From assembly GCA_942491385.1 (NCBI GenBank), contig CALOAF010000002.1:186001-250000 (forward strand): a DNA stretch of 64,000 nucleotides. Reading direction: 5' to 3'. The position numbers and the translations under genes were made by a program. Below are positions 27,101-36,157 of the stretch, piece by piece. The notes beneath the pieces were generated by a model, which saw only the letters and a program-made list of their open reading frames with translations, had not been told where the DNA came from and searched no databases. Positions within the stretch are counted from its first letter, which is position 1. Every line of letters begins with the position of its first letter. The DNA comes from UBA6170 sp942491385 (GTDB taxonomy: Bacteria; Chloroflexota; Anaerolineae; Anaerolineales; Anaerolineaceae).

Positions 27101-28557
27101 ACACCGATCTCACGTCTACGTCGCAAGGCAGAACCGATCCCCAAAATTAATAACGGTGACAAATAGGAGTTAAACATTGGTCCTTGAAACCCAAACTGCG
27201 TGCTGCTGTCCGACACCTTGTTGAACATCAGCAATGTTTCCTGGATTTGCCGCAAGATCACCTGTGTCTCTGAATTTACGTTGTATTTATTTAATAAATG
27301 GATCATTACACCTGGATCAAAAAGGAAAACCTGAGAACTTCTTGATAAAAAGGGTTCTAAGTTTTGTAGAATAAAAATAATCAATGGGCCAACAGCCAGT
27401 ATAAATCCCATTATGAAGACTAATATTGTGTAAGGCTTTTTGGAAATCCAGGATTTCTTATTAAATAATAAGAATAGAAAAAAGAAAGCAATGAAAATCG
27501 GAATTACCCTGCCAGAATAATACATCAATGAGCTAAATGCAGTAAGAATGCCAGCTAAACCGAGGGGCAGCCAGCGTTTGCTACGGATACCATCAACGAA
27601 GAAAAATAATGCCAGAATTCCAATTGGCCAGGGATCAATATATTCTGCTATACGGGAAAAATGTAAATGAGGGATGTTGATCGCAACCAGGACACCTGTG
27701 ATGGTTGCTAGTCGATGATTGTCAAATAACCGCCAAACCAATAAATAAATTGCTAAAATACTTATTGTTCCACCAAGAACCGAGGTCATTTGTAAACCGA
27801 AAAGATTGTTGCCAAAAATTGACATGGAAAAAAAGGCCGGTAGGAAACCTAACATGGGAATGTCAGCCCAACCAAACTTAAAAATATTTTGTTCCACGCC
27901 TGATAGTAATTCCCGTGCCTGTAATCCATGCGACGCCATATCACCATGAAAATCATCCGGGATAATTGCCAGTTGGTAACTTCTTAACCAAAAAGAAAAA
28001 GCCAGTAGTAAACCTAATATGATCCAATTTTCTAATCGGAATGAAGGAGATTTGCCATCTTCAATTTTTTTCTGCCGGGTTTGGTTAGGCCAATTGGATA
28101 GTGAGAGAAAAAATGCAATCAGTGATAAAACCCAGAGAATTCGAATGATAGTACTCTCTCCATTTAATCCAAATAATAGAATATTCAGTAGGTAGATCGT
28201 TCCACTGATAATTAGTAGAAAAATATGAATTTTTCTGTGAGACAAATTCATGTGATTCTCGGCTTTTTCATGATTATATTCTTCCACCTTAGGTTTGCTC
28301 TTTGGTGGAAAATAGACCCACAAAATAATCGCCAAGAGATAAAGACCAGCACTCAGTAACAGCCTTTGATTTTGATTCATGTCAGTGATCCAAATCCAAA
28401 GGTTTTCATGTTTTCCATTAAGAACATATTGAGCAAAATAAGCAATAATAATTGCCAGGATTGGTCCAATATGATTTTTAAATATGGATTGAGATTTTTC
28501 TAGTCTATTCTTAATAAAAAATTTAAATCTTGAAATACTCTTTGAATGTTGATCCAT
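24148..28557 (-). CDS. Tandemly duplicated GT39-like membrane glycosyltransferase
   Basis: A 1,469-residue integral membrane protein made of two homologous halves, about 30-710 and 795-1469. Each begins with a four-helix region including an NQRL(L/I)(L/M) motif and has an Asp-containing first loop (IPDDFHGDMASHG and IPLDLSTDMASIG). The shared GNNLFGL, WRLFDNHRLA and YIDPW blocks recur in order, and each half ends with a soluble domain (DVTVCGFLDDPP and EFDVCGMTDGYN). GT39-type enzymes move a sugar from a lipid carrier to an acceptor outside the membrane. The acceptor is unknown. It lies upstream of the HhH/DUF2298 gene on the same strand. Confidence 0.82.
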   Translation of the reverse strand: MDQHSKSISRFKFFIKNRLEKSQSIFKNHIGPILAIIIAYFAQYVLNGKHENLWIWITDMNQNQRLLLSAGLYLLAIILWVYFPPKSKPKVEEYNHEKAENHMNLSHRKIHIFLLIISGTIYLLNILLFGLNGESTIIRILWVLSLIAFFLSLSNWPNQTRQKKIEDGKSPSFRLENWIILGLLLAFSFWLRSYQLAIIPDDFHGDMASHGLQARELLSGVEQNIFKFGWADIPMLGFLPAFFSMSIFGNNLFGLQMTSVLGGTISILAIYLLVWRLFDNHRLATITGVLVAINIPHLHFSRIAEYIDPWPIGILALFFFVDGIRSKRWLPLGLAGILTAFSSLMYYSGRVIPIFIAFFFLFLLFNKKSWISKKPYTILVFIMGFILAVGPLIIFILQNLEPFLSRSSQVFLFDPGVMIHLLNKYNVNSETQVILRQIQETLLMFNKVSDSSTQFGFQGPMFNSYLSPLLILGIGSALRRRREIGVVLLVIWMILMMVLGSVLTVDAPFWPRLVGIVPAAALMAALAIDQIFNMVKIYPSQNIKRILFILFVYWIIFNGWVNWDQYYQSVKTNASHVAFLGRYIQHLPEDVTVCGFLDDPPLNVREITFLTWPRKLVDFAPDTPNEDLKNCDGSSVVWVLLPEDTDRLQDIYRFWPEGNLITYESRYNIFTYIFYLTGETPPTILPQDIVMQKDLQSYQWKYSVVLAGLTLVGSIFWFVFRKKSIKWNRLFKLPFKKKKTKVEDLKTNQNIISSPVKKLLSNHKFYFYNIELGRIISSLFGEFKKLLDPEQFEKLSLKKINIKTIGKRLTFLIPIALAYIGQMILNAGREEAFTIPFLKQLPISENQRLIMAGVVFLISSLLWVLWIRFIRLDPRIIQESKKHIPKASVGDVPNLKKLDKTFLFGSLICLAISSIAYMIQGENAFVRWLWVIGLVGLIIYFLRQRKQIEKSTGNQSPAFNNSHKWSLGILLVIAFILRIYRLYDIPLDLSTDMASIGIYARDYLLGNQNQIFGTGWFYMPKLVFLPYAFSMWLVGNNLFGLYFCTVVIGTLSIIGVYLLIWRLFDNHRLALLTAVLITINPAHIEYSRIPSYIDPWLFGFFSLFFLIDGMKGRRNTSFAFSGILAAFAFMGYPSGRAILPIIGLVFVSAFLFKREWIKENYSGLFWLIGCFFFALGPNLVYIISDWETFMKRADEVFVFSAFNHSHVTYTYETNRISVILWEQVKRTLFTFNFFNDKSPQFSYPYPIFNPIIAPLMVLGFFQALWKWKQPEYLIILTSFVFILVTGGILTIDTPTWCRLLPAIPLGAFFIAIVFEKILAYTFSFSKRLLPLLVAISMVGLVITVGIQDWKQYINYVSVETRPVVFVARFIDALPDEFDVCGMTDGYNVFWAETEFLGWPHTLIEVPGNIPLISEEICPGENLVWIVSPAYETRLDDIQHIWPNGELKKHYKFEDEFLFISYLVTNPSLP

Positions 28558-28882
28558 TAAACCTGCTTATAGAATGCATTGATAAAAATTACGATTGATT
28601 CTTTCTAATGTTTGGTAAGTTATTAAAATTGAATAAACCCTTAAAATCAGAACCGAGATTCATTAATTATCATTCGAACGATTTAAAATTTCTGAACAAA
28701 ATATATTTATTTATATCTTGTGCAATTTTTATTCCATTTCATGTTAAAAAAGGAATTTATATATTATAAATTTATTTGGCTGTTTTCGTATTATTTTCCT
28801 ACTAAATTTTCAATTAATTTCTGAATAATAAAAGCTTGAGTTTTTATTCACCTAACTATTGATTTTCTGTTTTACAAATCTT
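28558..28882. other. AT-rich gene-free spacer
   Basis: About 325 bases between the duplicated glycosyltransferase and the broken methyltransferase gene. It is strongly AT-rich with no credible frame, RNA gene or clear hairpin. It may be decayed sequence, like the methyltransferase beside it. Confidence 0.5.
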
Positions 28883-29488
28883 CTATTTTTTCGCCGTGCA
28901 CCAGAGATTCATGAAAAATTCAAAATGACCAAATCGAATATTTTCCATTTGAAACCCTGCTGCCCCAAAATACCAACCTAGTAATGGTAATGTATAGGTA
29001 AAAACATGTTCTTGAATTTCTTCCTTGCTAACCAATTTAAAAAAAGTCATTGCTGAAAGCAATCCTTTGGTCCAATTGGCTGGGGTTGTTAGAATTAGAA
29101 TACCTCCAGGTTTAAGTGACCTATAAATTTCACGAAAAAGTAATACCAACATTTTTGGGTTCAAATGTTCAATTACGGCCAATAAGGTGATAACTTCAAA
29201 ATACGAATCTTCAAAAGGTAATTTTGGTTCTTTGTTCAGATCCAAAACGATCCAATTAATTCCTTTAGGTTCTTGAGTTGGGTTATTTTGCTAAATTGAA
29301 AATTTTTCAACAAATGATGTGTGAGATAGAAAGTATGGATATGAACCACAACCAATGTCCAGAATGCGTCCATTTCGTAAAGATGTTGGAATTAATTTAT
29401 TTGCTTTTCTTGCCCGCAATTTTGAGAGAAGAGGTTCCAATAAGCCATGACCTCTTGTGAAACTGTTATGATTGTTACTTTTCGCCAA
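28883..29488 (-). pseudogene. SAM-dependent methyltransferase interrupted by an in-frame TAG
   Basis: Two pieces of a class I methyltransferase lie in the same frame, separated by one amber codon at 29293-29291. The upstream piece has the SAM-binding motif ILDIGCGSYPYF. The downstream piece has the acidic and post-motifs VLDLNKEPKLPFEDSYFEVITLL, here given in order across the strand, then AVIEHL and SLKPGGILILTTP. Sixteen codons of plausible protein link the stop and the old start region, so nothing but one base change is needed. The frame also lacks an ATG: the first usable codon is TTG at 29488, and an upstream stop is 19 codons away. I infer gene decay, or less likely a sequencing error. 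Confidence 0.75.
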
Positions 29489-29815
29489 TGAATCCTCAAA
29501 TCTTTTTTTGAAGTATAAAAAAGTGGAAATTTGTTAACAAAAAAAAATGATTCTAACCCAATCCAAAAATATTGTCATTCACATAATTGATCCTTCAAAT
29601 AATCAGGGTAAACAATTACATAAAAAAATTATATTAAGGATAATCTGTTTTCAATGCTGAGATTCCTAACTGTTTGATTATTGACTCTATCCATAATTTT
29701 TCAAAGGCCAACCTAATTAATTAAATATTATTCACCACTTGTTATTCCAATCCGGTCAAAAAATAGAATGGTTTCAAATTAACTAATTATGTAATATATT
29801 TTGTTAATTAAAATT
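29489..29815. other. AT-rich gene-free spacer
   Basis: About 327 bases, very AT-rich, between the broken methyltransferase and the kinase gene. I find no coding frame, RNA gene or convincing terminator; short TTAATTAA-like tracts only. Confidence 0.5.
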
Positions 29816-31333
29816 TTATCCCCCGTCATCCGCTATCATAATCTGAATGAATGTGCGATTATTTTGATCTGCCATCACATAAATCACAACATTGCGAGGT
29901 TCTTTAACAAATGCATACATTACCATTTTTTGTGAACTCATTTCCGATGTGCTAATCAGTTCCCAATTGAGCTTAATCATTTCTTCCGAGAAGAAGGTTT
30001 CAACCACAGAATTATCTTCATCGGTCGTATAGGAAAACATATATGCCCCTTCGACTAACGTGGTGGTGATATCCCCATTATTAGGTGTGAATACCGGAAT
30101 ATCACTTGGCAAATCTTCAATCGAGTCAACAGATTGAGGAGGCTTGGTTAGCTGGGAAACTTCAGTCTCAGTGATCATCGGTTGGGGCAAATTGGACTCG
30201 GTTGTATTTTGTATTTGTTCATTTTTTACTAATTGTTCGGTTGGGGTTTGTTTGCCATTTTCTGCCACATTTGTTGATTCACCACGATTAAAGATATCAA
30301 TATTTGTTAAGCTAATAATCAAAATTACAATTAAGCAGCCAATCACCAGTAGAGCACCGCCACCAATTGCCCAAGGCAACCATTTTCGTTTGACCAATGG
30401 TGTTGCCTCTGTCGATTTTTTCGGCTGGCTGATGACAGTTGGCTTGCCAGCCAATTGAGTGGCATTCGGATCAATGTGAATTTGTGTGGGAAGATCATAA
30501 CTGACTGTTTTACCATGTAACACAGCATTCATCCCTTGAATAAAATCCTGCATGGACTCAAACCTTAAAGCAGGGTCCTTTGCCAATGCTTTGAATAATA
30601 ATGCTTCCACACTTTCGGGTAAATCTGGAGTAAATGTTTTGGGCCTCGGTAATGGATCCTGTACCTGCTTAATCAGGATAGCAGCAGGTGTATCCGCCTG
30701 GAAAGGGCACCGGCCTGTAATTAATTCATAAAGAACAATCCCTAAAGCGTAAATATCCGTGCGATCATCTGCGACACCATTCCATTGTTCCGGTGCCATG
30801 TATGCCGGAGTCCCAATCCCTAATCCGGTACCAGTTAATTGTGTTTGTTCGCTGGCATCGAGCATCTTCGCAATTCCAAAATCAGAAAGGATCGGTTCCC
30901 CGGATTCTCCGAAGAGAATATTTGCCGGTTTAATATCCCGATGAATTATTTTACGTTTATGAGCATAGCTAAGTGCTTCTGCGATGGGTATGATAATTTC
31001 AATCGCCTTTTCATAAGGCAAACGGGTACGCGTGTATTGTTTTAGTGTGCCATGCGCAACATAAGGCATTACCAGATATGGGAGTCCATTCTCTTCGCCG
31101 TAATCAAGAACTTTTAAAATGTAAGGGTGATCCAGTTTCGCCAACGCTCTGGCTTCCCGCTGAAATCGGATCAAAAAATCCGAGTCTATCTGGTTGACAG
31201 CTCGAATTATCTTTATCGCTACATAACGTTCCAGTGAGGGATCAAACGCTTTGTAAACTGTCGCCATGCCACCCTCACCAAGCGGCTCAATAATTTGATA
31301 TTTTCCTAATGAGCGACCAATCATTCCATCCAT
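29816..31333 (-). CDS. Membrane-anchored PknB-type serine/threonine protein kinase
   Basis: A protein of about 505 residues. The N-terminal Hanks-type kinase domain (about 10-275) has all active-site elements: the glycine loop GEGGMATVYKA, Lys in VAIKII, HRDIKPANILF, the DFG in LSDFGIAKML and APEQWNG. It should therefore be active. A juxtamembrane Thr/Pro-rich region, one helix (WAIGGGALLVIGCLIVILII) and an exported C-terminal domain of about 150 residues follow; there are no PASTA repeats. The exported domain may sense an unknown signal. I choose ATG 31333 because AAGGA precedes it; the frame is open 11 codons further. No phosphatase or obvious target is adjacent. Confidence 0.9.
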   Translation of the reverse strand: MDGMIGRSLGKYQIIEPLGEGGMATVYKAFDPSLERYVAIKIIRAVNQIDSDFLIRFQREARALAKLDHPYILKVLDYGEENGLPYLVMPYVAHGTLKQYTRTRLPYEKAIEIIIPIAEALSYAHKRKIIHRDIKPANILFGESGEPILSDFGIAKMLDASEQTQLTGTGLGIGTPAYMAPEQWNGVADDRTDIYALGIVLYELITGRCPFQADTPAAILIKQVQDPLPRPKTFTPDLPESVEALLFKALAKDPALRFESMQDFIQGMNAVLHGKTVSYDLPTQIHIDPNATQLAGKPTVISQPKKSTEATPLVKRKWLPWAIGGGALLVIGCLIVILIISLTNIDIFNRGESTNVAENGKQTPTEQLVKNEQIQNTTESNLPQPMITETEVSQLTKPPQSVDSIEDLPSDIPVFTPNNGDITTTLVEGAYMFSYTTDEDNSVVETFFSEEMIKLNWELISTSEMSSQKMVMYAFVKEPRNVVIYVMADQNNRTFIQIMIADDGG

Positions 31334-31554
31334 GTTTTTTTCCTTACATGAGATAATTATTACCATTCATTATATTGAGTTTAACAAATTGTTCATAAGA
31401 TTTAATCTCGTCAATCGAGGAAAATTTATATACCATCATTTCTTGAAAGCAATATTTTTCTATTTTCTGAATGGGTTGTTTCATAAGTTATTAGACAAAA
31501 ATAGATGATAATATGTTTACAGTAATTCATTGTATATAAGGAACTTGATTAAAT

Positions 31555-33630
31555 CTGGAAAGATACAACATTGGAAAAAAAGACCTGTTTTGGAAACTTG
31601 AAACTCGCAATTCAGCCTATTGTTTTGGAATTAATGATGACGGATATTTAATTAATTCTTACTGGGGAAAAAGAAAAAATAAGAATACTGATTATCCAAT
31701 ACCGATTCAAAAAGAAGGCTGGGCTTCTTTTGATTCTCATGCCAATGTTCTTCCGGAAGAATTCCCTGTGTATGGTGGGGCTTTCCATTTTGAGCCATGT
31801 TTAAAAATTACATTTGCGGATGGAGTAAGAGATCTTGTTTTAAAATTTGATACGGAAAGGTCATCAACTGATGAGGTAAGAATAATTCTTCGTGATATAT
31901 ATTATCCATTACAAATTGTTTTGTATTATCGAGCACATACAGACTACGATTTAATTGAACGTTGGGTGGAAGTAATTAACGAAGGGGAAGAAGCCCTCAC
32001 CATTGAGCGGATCTTTTCAGCACAATGGCATTTCCCAGAAAATAAGCAATATTATTTATCTCACTTATCCGGAAAATGGATTGATGAGTTTCATTTAACA
32101 CGAGAATCTTTGACCACAGGCGTAAAAGTGCTGGAAAGCCGCCGAATAACCAGCAGTCATCACCATAATCCCTGGTTTATGATCGATACTGGAAACGCAA
32201 CCGAAACAGAGGGCAAGGTTTGGTTTGGGGTCCTTGCCTGGAGTGGAAATTGGAAACTTGCAGCTGAAGTCACTAATTTTGATATGACACGAATCAGTAT
32301 GGGTATAAATGATTGGGATTTTGCCTGGAAATTGAATGGTAGTGAAAAATTGATCACGCCTTCTGCGTTTGCAGGCTATACAGAAGATGGTTTTGGTCAG
32401 GCTAGCCGATCTCTGCACAATTTCATTCGCGAACAGGTAATCCCGCATGGGGATAATCCTCACAAGATCCTTTACAACTCGTGGGAAGCTACCCAGTTTG
32501 ATGTGAATGAAGAATCCCAAACCAGATTAGCTGAAATTGCAGCTGCCATTGGTGTGGAATTATTCGTATTGGATGATGGTTGGTTCTATAATCGAAATAG
32601 TGATTATGCTGGTCTGGGGGACTGGTGGCCAGATCCAGTAAAATTCCCACATGGATTGCAGCCATTGATTCAAAACATAAACCAATTGGGGATGGATTTT
32701 GGTCTATGGATAGAGCCAGAAATGGTCAATCCTGACAGTGATTTATACCGAGCCCATCCAGAATGGATCCTTCATTTTCCTACCAGGGAGTCCACTCTTG
32801 CTCGAAACCAATATATCCTAAATATGGCATTGACCGAAGTGCAGGATTATCTGATTGAAAAAATTGATCGGATATTAAATGAAAATAACATAGCCTTTAT
32901 CAAATGGGATATGAATCGCAATGTCAGTGAACCGGGTTGGTTGAACTCATTTGGTGATCCGAAAGAAATCTGGGTACGATACGTCCAGGGTTTATATCGG
33001 GTTTGGGGTAATTTGAGCCAACGGCATCCGGATGTTATATGGCAATCCTGCTCTGGTGGTGGTGGCCGGGCAGATTTAGGGATTTTGCGTTTGGCAGATC
33101 AGATTTGGGTATCAGATAACACAGAAGCACTAGCTCGCTTGCAAATTCAACATGGGTTCTCGATGGTTTATCCTGCGATCACCATGGAAGCCTGGGTGAC
33201 AGATGCGGATCGTGGAAAACTACCACTTTCATTTCGTTTTCACGTCAGTATGTGTGGTAGTCTTGGCATTGGTGGTAATCTTATTATCTGGAGTGAAGAA
33301 GAACGAGTTGAAGCTGCTTATTGGATTGCCCGATATAAAAACCTGAGGGAAGTCATTCAATTAGGTGAGCAATACCGATTAGGGAAATATTCGATCCAAT
33401 ATACAAGCAAAGATCATTTAAATGGAGTTCTTTTTGTTTTTAATGTTCATCAATCAGACCAAACAAACGCATTGAAAGTAAGATTGCAGGGATTGCATCC
33501 TGAATTTATTTATGAAGTTGAGGGTTTCAATGAAATAAAATCAGGTAAAGATTGGATGTCTGAGGATTTAGAAATTTCAATGGGATTATTTGAAAGCACC
33601 CTGCGAGAGATTCATAAAATATCCGATTAA
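31555..33630 (+). CDS. Alpha-galactosidase, GH36 (start codon uncertain)
   Basis: A retaining alpha-galactosidase removing terminal galactose from raffinose-type oligosaccharides or melibiose. The nucleophile Asp is in FIKWDMNRN and the acid/base Asp in WVSDNTEALARL; WQSCSGGGGRADLGIL is the family loop between them. The conserved N-terminal beta domain is encoded well upstream of the first usual start (GTG 31768): reading back in frame gives LINSYWGKR and other typical residues to about 31555. There is no ATG, GTG or TTG there, only a CTG at 31555 some ten bases after AAGGAA. Either initiation is non-standard or the start has been lost. No signal peptide is seen, so it is likely cytoplasmic. 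Confidence 0.85.
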   Translation: MERYNIGKKDLFWKLETRNSAYCFGINDDGYLINSYWGKRKNKNTDYPIPIQKEGWASFDSHANVLPEEFPVYGGAFHFEPCLKITFADGVRDLVLKFDTERSSTDEVRIILRDIYYPLQIVLYYRAHTDYDLIERWVEVINEGEEALTIERIFSAQWHFPENKQYYLSHLSGKWIDEFHLTRESLTTGVKVLESRRITSSHHHNPWFMIDTGNATETEGKVWFGVLAWSGNWKLAAEVTNFDMTRISMGINDWDFAWKLNGSEKLITPSAFAGYTEDGFGQASRSLHNFIREQVIPHGDNPHKILYNSWEATQFDVNEESQTRLAEIAAAIGVELFVLDDGWFYNRNSDYAGLGDWWPDPVKFPHGLQPLIQNINQLGMDFGLWIEPEMVNPDSDLYRAHPEWILHFPTRESTLARNQYILNMALTEVQDYLIEKIDRILNENNIAFIKWDMNRNVSEPGWLNSFGDPKEIWVRYVQGLYRVWGNLSQRHPDVIWQSCSGGGGRADLGILRLADQIWVSDNTEALARLQIQHGFSMVYPAITMEAWVTDADRGKLPLSFRFHVSMCGSLGIGGNLIIWSEEERVEAAYWIARYKNLREVIQLGEQYRLGKYSIQYTSKDHLNGVLFVFNVHQSDQTNALKVRLQGLHPEFIYEVEGFNEIKSGKDWMSEDLEISMGLFESTLREIHKISD

Positions 33631-33692
33631 TAAAATCGTTCATGGTCAACCGAATAAGATTTAGATTTATCAATTTGTAAATAATTTGATAA

Positions 33693-35102
33693 TTATTCCT
33701 CGAATTTAATTCCTTTTGCGGCTAAAATCCGTTTCTCTTTCTCAACATGAATTATGGCCAGGTGCTGTTTAATCTCATCCCATTTCTTACCAGCCAAAGG
33801 ATATAAGAATAATGAGAGAAAACTGACCGCCAGCAGAATTCCTGGAATCAACACCCATCCCATCAAAATCCCGGTTTGAGCATTTGCAGATTGTGTACCT
33901 GATTTTCCCGAAAAATTATAACCATATAAAGTTAAAAACCAGATGAATGCAGAATTAGCGAGGCTGATAGCAGGTTTGGTGATTAAACTATTAACACCAG
34001 CATACATCCCTTCACGGCGCAAGCCGGTGCGATGTTCATCCATATCAATCACATCACCATTCATTAAAGGAATTAGATACATACCACCAGCAAATCCGAT
34101 TCCGAAGAGAAAGACGCCAATTAGCGTGGGGATAACTTGATGTCCAAAGCCTAACACAAGAAAACAACCTACTGAGAAAAGTGCAGACATCAACATTGTG
34201 CAGCCCTTCACGCCCCAGCGTTCCCTATTTTTTACAAATAGAAATACACCAAAAACAATTCCAAATCCCAGGCTGGCATATAAAGGAACAGCTGGAATCG
34301 CAAATTCAGCCAGATAATAATTCAAGCCCAGCATCAAAGAAGTTTGCACATAAATGATGGTAAAACTAAGCACCTCAAAAACAATAAATGATCTGTTAGT
34401 GAAACATTCTTTGAGCGACTTAAGAAAAGGCATCTGTTCTTCTTCCTGTTGGAAGTGCTTTTCCTGATAATAAAAAGTACTGAGAAAAATTAATAAAGCC
34501 ATCAGAATACCAAAAGTAACCATGATCATCTGAAATCTGAATGCATCAGAACCTGGTTCAGGTTTGATAAATCCCCAAAGGATTAATGGTACAGCAAGCG
34601 GAAAAACTGCAAAAATTAGTTTCCAGACTAAAATGCTGCTTCTGGCTTTATTGGAAACAGCCATTTCAAACGGCATAACATAGACACTGGTTGCAATAGC
34701 AGTATATAAAGTATCAAAGATGAATAACAGCAAAGTCATTTGAATGAACATAACTGTCTGGCTGGCATTTACTCCCCCAAAGTTTATCCAACTGAAGATA
34801 AATGCTAAACCAATTATCGGCGCACCATAGCGAATATATGGAATTCGTCTGCCCAACTTACTTTTGGTGCGGTCGCTGATATAACCAAACAAAGGATCGT
34901 TTACCGCATTCCAGACCCCAAATAAAATCCAGACGGTTGCAACCAATCCTGGATTCATACCTCTGAAGCTAGTAAAGTAATAGGTTAAGCCAATACTGAC
35001 GATAAAAGTATTTAACATGGCTGTCGATGCATCGGCGATTGATACCCATATTCGACTTTTTAAAGGCACTTTTTCTTCATATAAAACCTGATTTTCAGTC
35101 AT
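33693..35102 (-). CDS. GPH-family sugar:cation symporter (MFS)
   Basis: A 469-residue, 12-helix permease of the glycoside-pentoside-hexuronide family. The signature after helix 2 (NDPLFGYISDRTKSKLGRRIPYI) is typical, as is the Asp-containing start of helix 1 (WVSIADASTAMLNTF). Members import melibiose, lactose, xylosides or glucuronides with sodium or protons. I place the start at ATG 35102 because GAGGTGAGA precedes it; a longer reading frame begins inside the upstream hydrolase gene. It is the last gene of the galactoside-type operon and faces the alpha-galactosidase end-on, giving the operon a second uptake route beside its ABC transporter. Confidence 0.9.
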   Translation of the reverse strand: MTENQVLYEEKVPLKSRIWVSIADASTAMLNTFIVSIGLTYYFTSFRGMNPGLVATVWILFGVWNAVNDPLFGYISDRTKSKLGRRIPYIRYGAPIIGLAFIFSWINFGGVNASQTVMFIQMTLLLFIFDTLYTAIATSVYVMPFEMAVSNKARSSILVWKLIFAVFPLAVPLILWGFIKPEPGSDAFRFQMIMVTFGILMALLIFLSTFYYQEKHFQQEEEQMPFLKSLKECFTNRSFIVFEVLSFTIIYVQTSLMLGLNYYLAEFAIPAVPLYASLGFGIVFGVFLFVKNRERWGVKGCTMLMSALFSVGCFLVLGFGHQVIPTLIGVFLFGIGFAGGMYLIPLMNGDVIDMDEHRTGLRREGMYAGVNSLITKPAISLANSAFIWFLTLYGYNFSGKSGTQSANAQTGILMGWVLIPGILLAVSFLSLFLYPLAGKKWDEIKQHLAIIHVEKEKRILAAKGIKFEE

Positions 35103-35124
35103 TCTCACCTCAATAATTTTTTGA

Positions 35125-36030
35125 TTAAACGATTTGGTGCTCAATTAAAAATTCACGAACTACAATTGCATATTCAATCTGGTTATCCCAGAAAGAAGTA
35201 GCATGCTCAGCGTTATTAGGAATATATATTTTCCTTGGACCAGAAACCTTATTTTCATACAACTCATATGCCATGGAAACCGGAATAAAATCATCTTGAT
35301 TTCCATGAATAATGAGCATTGGTGTTTGAATATTTTGTATATCCTTTTTTGGGGAAACTTTATGAAAATCCATACCGGTTAATACTTTACTCATGATGTT
35401 AGCTAGGTGGAGAAAAGGAAAAGCAGGCAAATGATAATCCATTTTCAGGCGATATTTCAACTGATCCCATAGATCACTAAAGCTACAATCTTCAATAACA
35501 AATTTAATCCTTGGATCAATCGCTGCATGCTGGATGGATATTGCTGCGCCCATCGATTCACCATGCGTGCCGATCATCGCATTTGGCCCAACTTTCTGTT
35601 GGATCCAATCAACAATCATTTTTAGATCATATTTCTCGTAGTAACCAAAGGTTGAATTCTTTCCACCACTTCTACCGTGATATCGATTGTCATAAATAAA
35701 AATATTAAAACCCAGTCTCTGAAAAATTCCCATGTATTTAACTGAGCCAAATAATGTGTAGGTAATTCCATGGGAAAATATAATTACCTTTTTAGATCCT
35801 TCGATTGGAAAATATAGCCCATAGATTGAATAACCGAATTGAGATTGTAATAATACCTCTTCTTTTATCCAGGATTTATAATCCTCCTCAATCAACCTGC
35901 CTTTCTCTTTTTCAATTTCATAAGTTTCTTCAAAACCAAATCTTTTTGGATAAACCACCTTGGCAGCAAATCCGTAACCTATCAAAATTGAAACGATGAG
36001 AAGAAAAATTATTACAATTAAAATATCCAA
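35125..36030 (-). CDS. Alpha/beta hydrolase with N-terminal membrane anchor
   Basis: A 301-residue serine hydrolase of the YqkD/BAAT-like group. One N-terminal helix (about 3-22) anchors it. The nucleophile elbow is GTHGESMGAA, the acid Asp lies in HGNQDDFIP and the His in NAEHATSFW; FSHGITYTLFGSVKYM carries the oxyanion region. Substrates of this group are not settled; esterase activity is likely. Being inside a sugar operon, it could deacylate imported oligosaccharides, but that is inference. The membrane helix would leave the catalytic domain either outside or on the inner face. Confidence 0.8.
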   Translation of the reverse strand: MDILIVIIFLLIVSILIGYGFAAKVVYPKRFGFEETYEIEKEKGRLIEEDYKSWIKEEVLLQSQFGYSIYGLYFPIEGSKKVIIFSHGITYTLFGSVKYMGIFQRLGFNIFIYDNRYHGRSGGKNSTFGYYEKYDLKMIVDWIQQKVGPNAMIGTHGESMGAAISIQHAAIDPRIKFVIEDCSFSDLWDQLKYRLKMDYHLPAFPFLHLANIMSKVLTGMDFHKVSPKKDIQNIQTPMLIIHGNQDDFIPVSMAYELYENKVSGPRKIYIPNNAEHATSFWDNQIEYAIVVREFLIEHQIV

Positions 36031-36157
36031 ATTACCTCCGTTACCCTAATCTTTGTTAATTGTGCAGTAATGTTTATCGAATGTGTCTATTATTAAGAGT
36101 TCTTAAAGTCCTTCATTAGGGTTGTATGATAAAAGTCCATGATTTTGGGTTTATGAT

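Noticed and set aside
29291..29293. Pyrrolysine or selenocysteine-type recoding at the amber codon
   Set aside because: The protein is an ordinary small-molecule methyltransferase, not one of the known pyrrolysine methylamine methyltransferases, and no recoding element or pyl gene is visible.
28558..29815. Insertion sequence remnant around the broken methyltransferase
   Set aside because: No transposase fragment, terminal repeats or target duplication could be seen; only AT-rich spacers.
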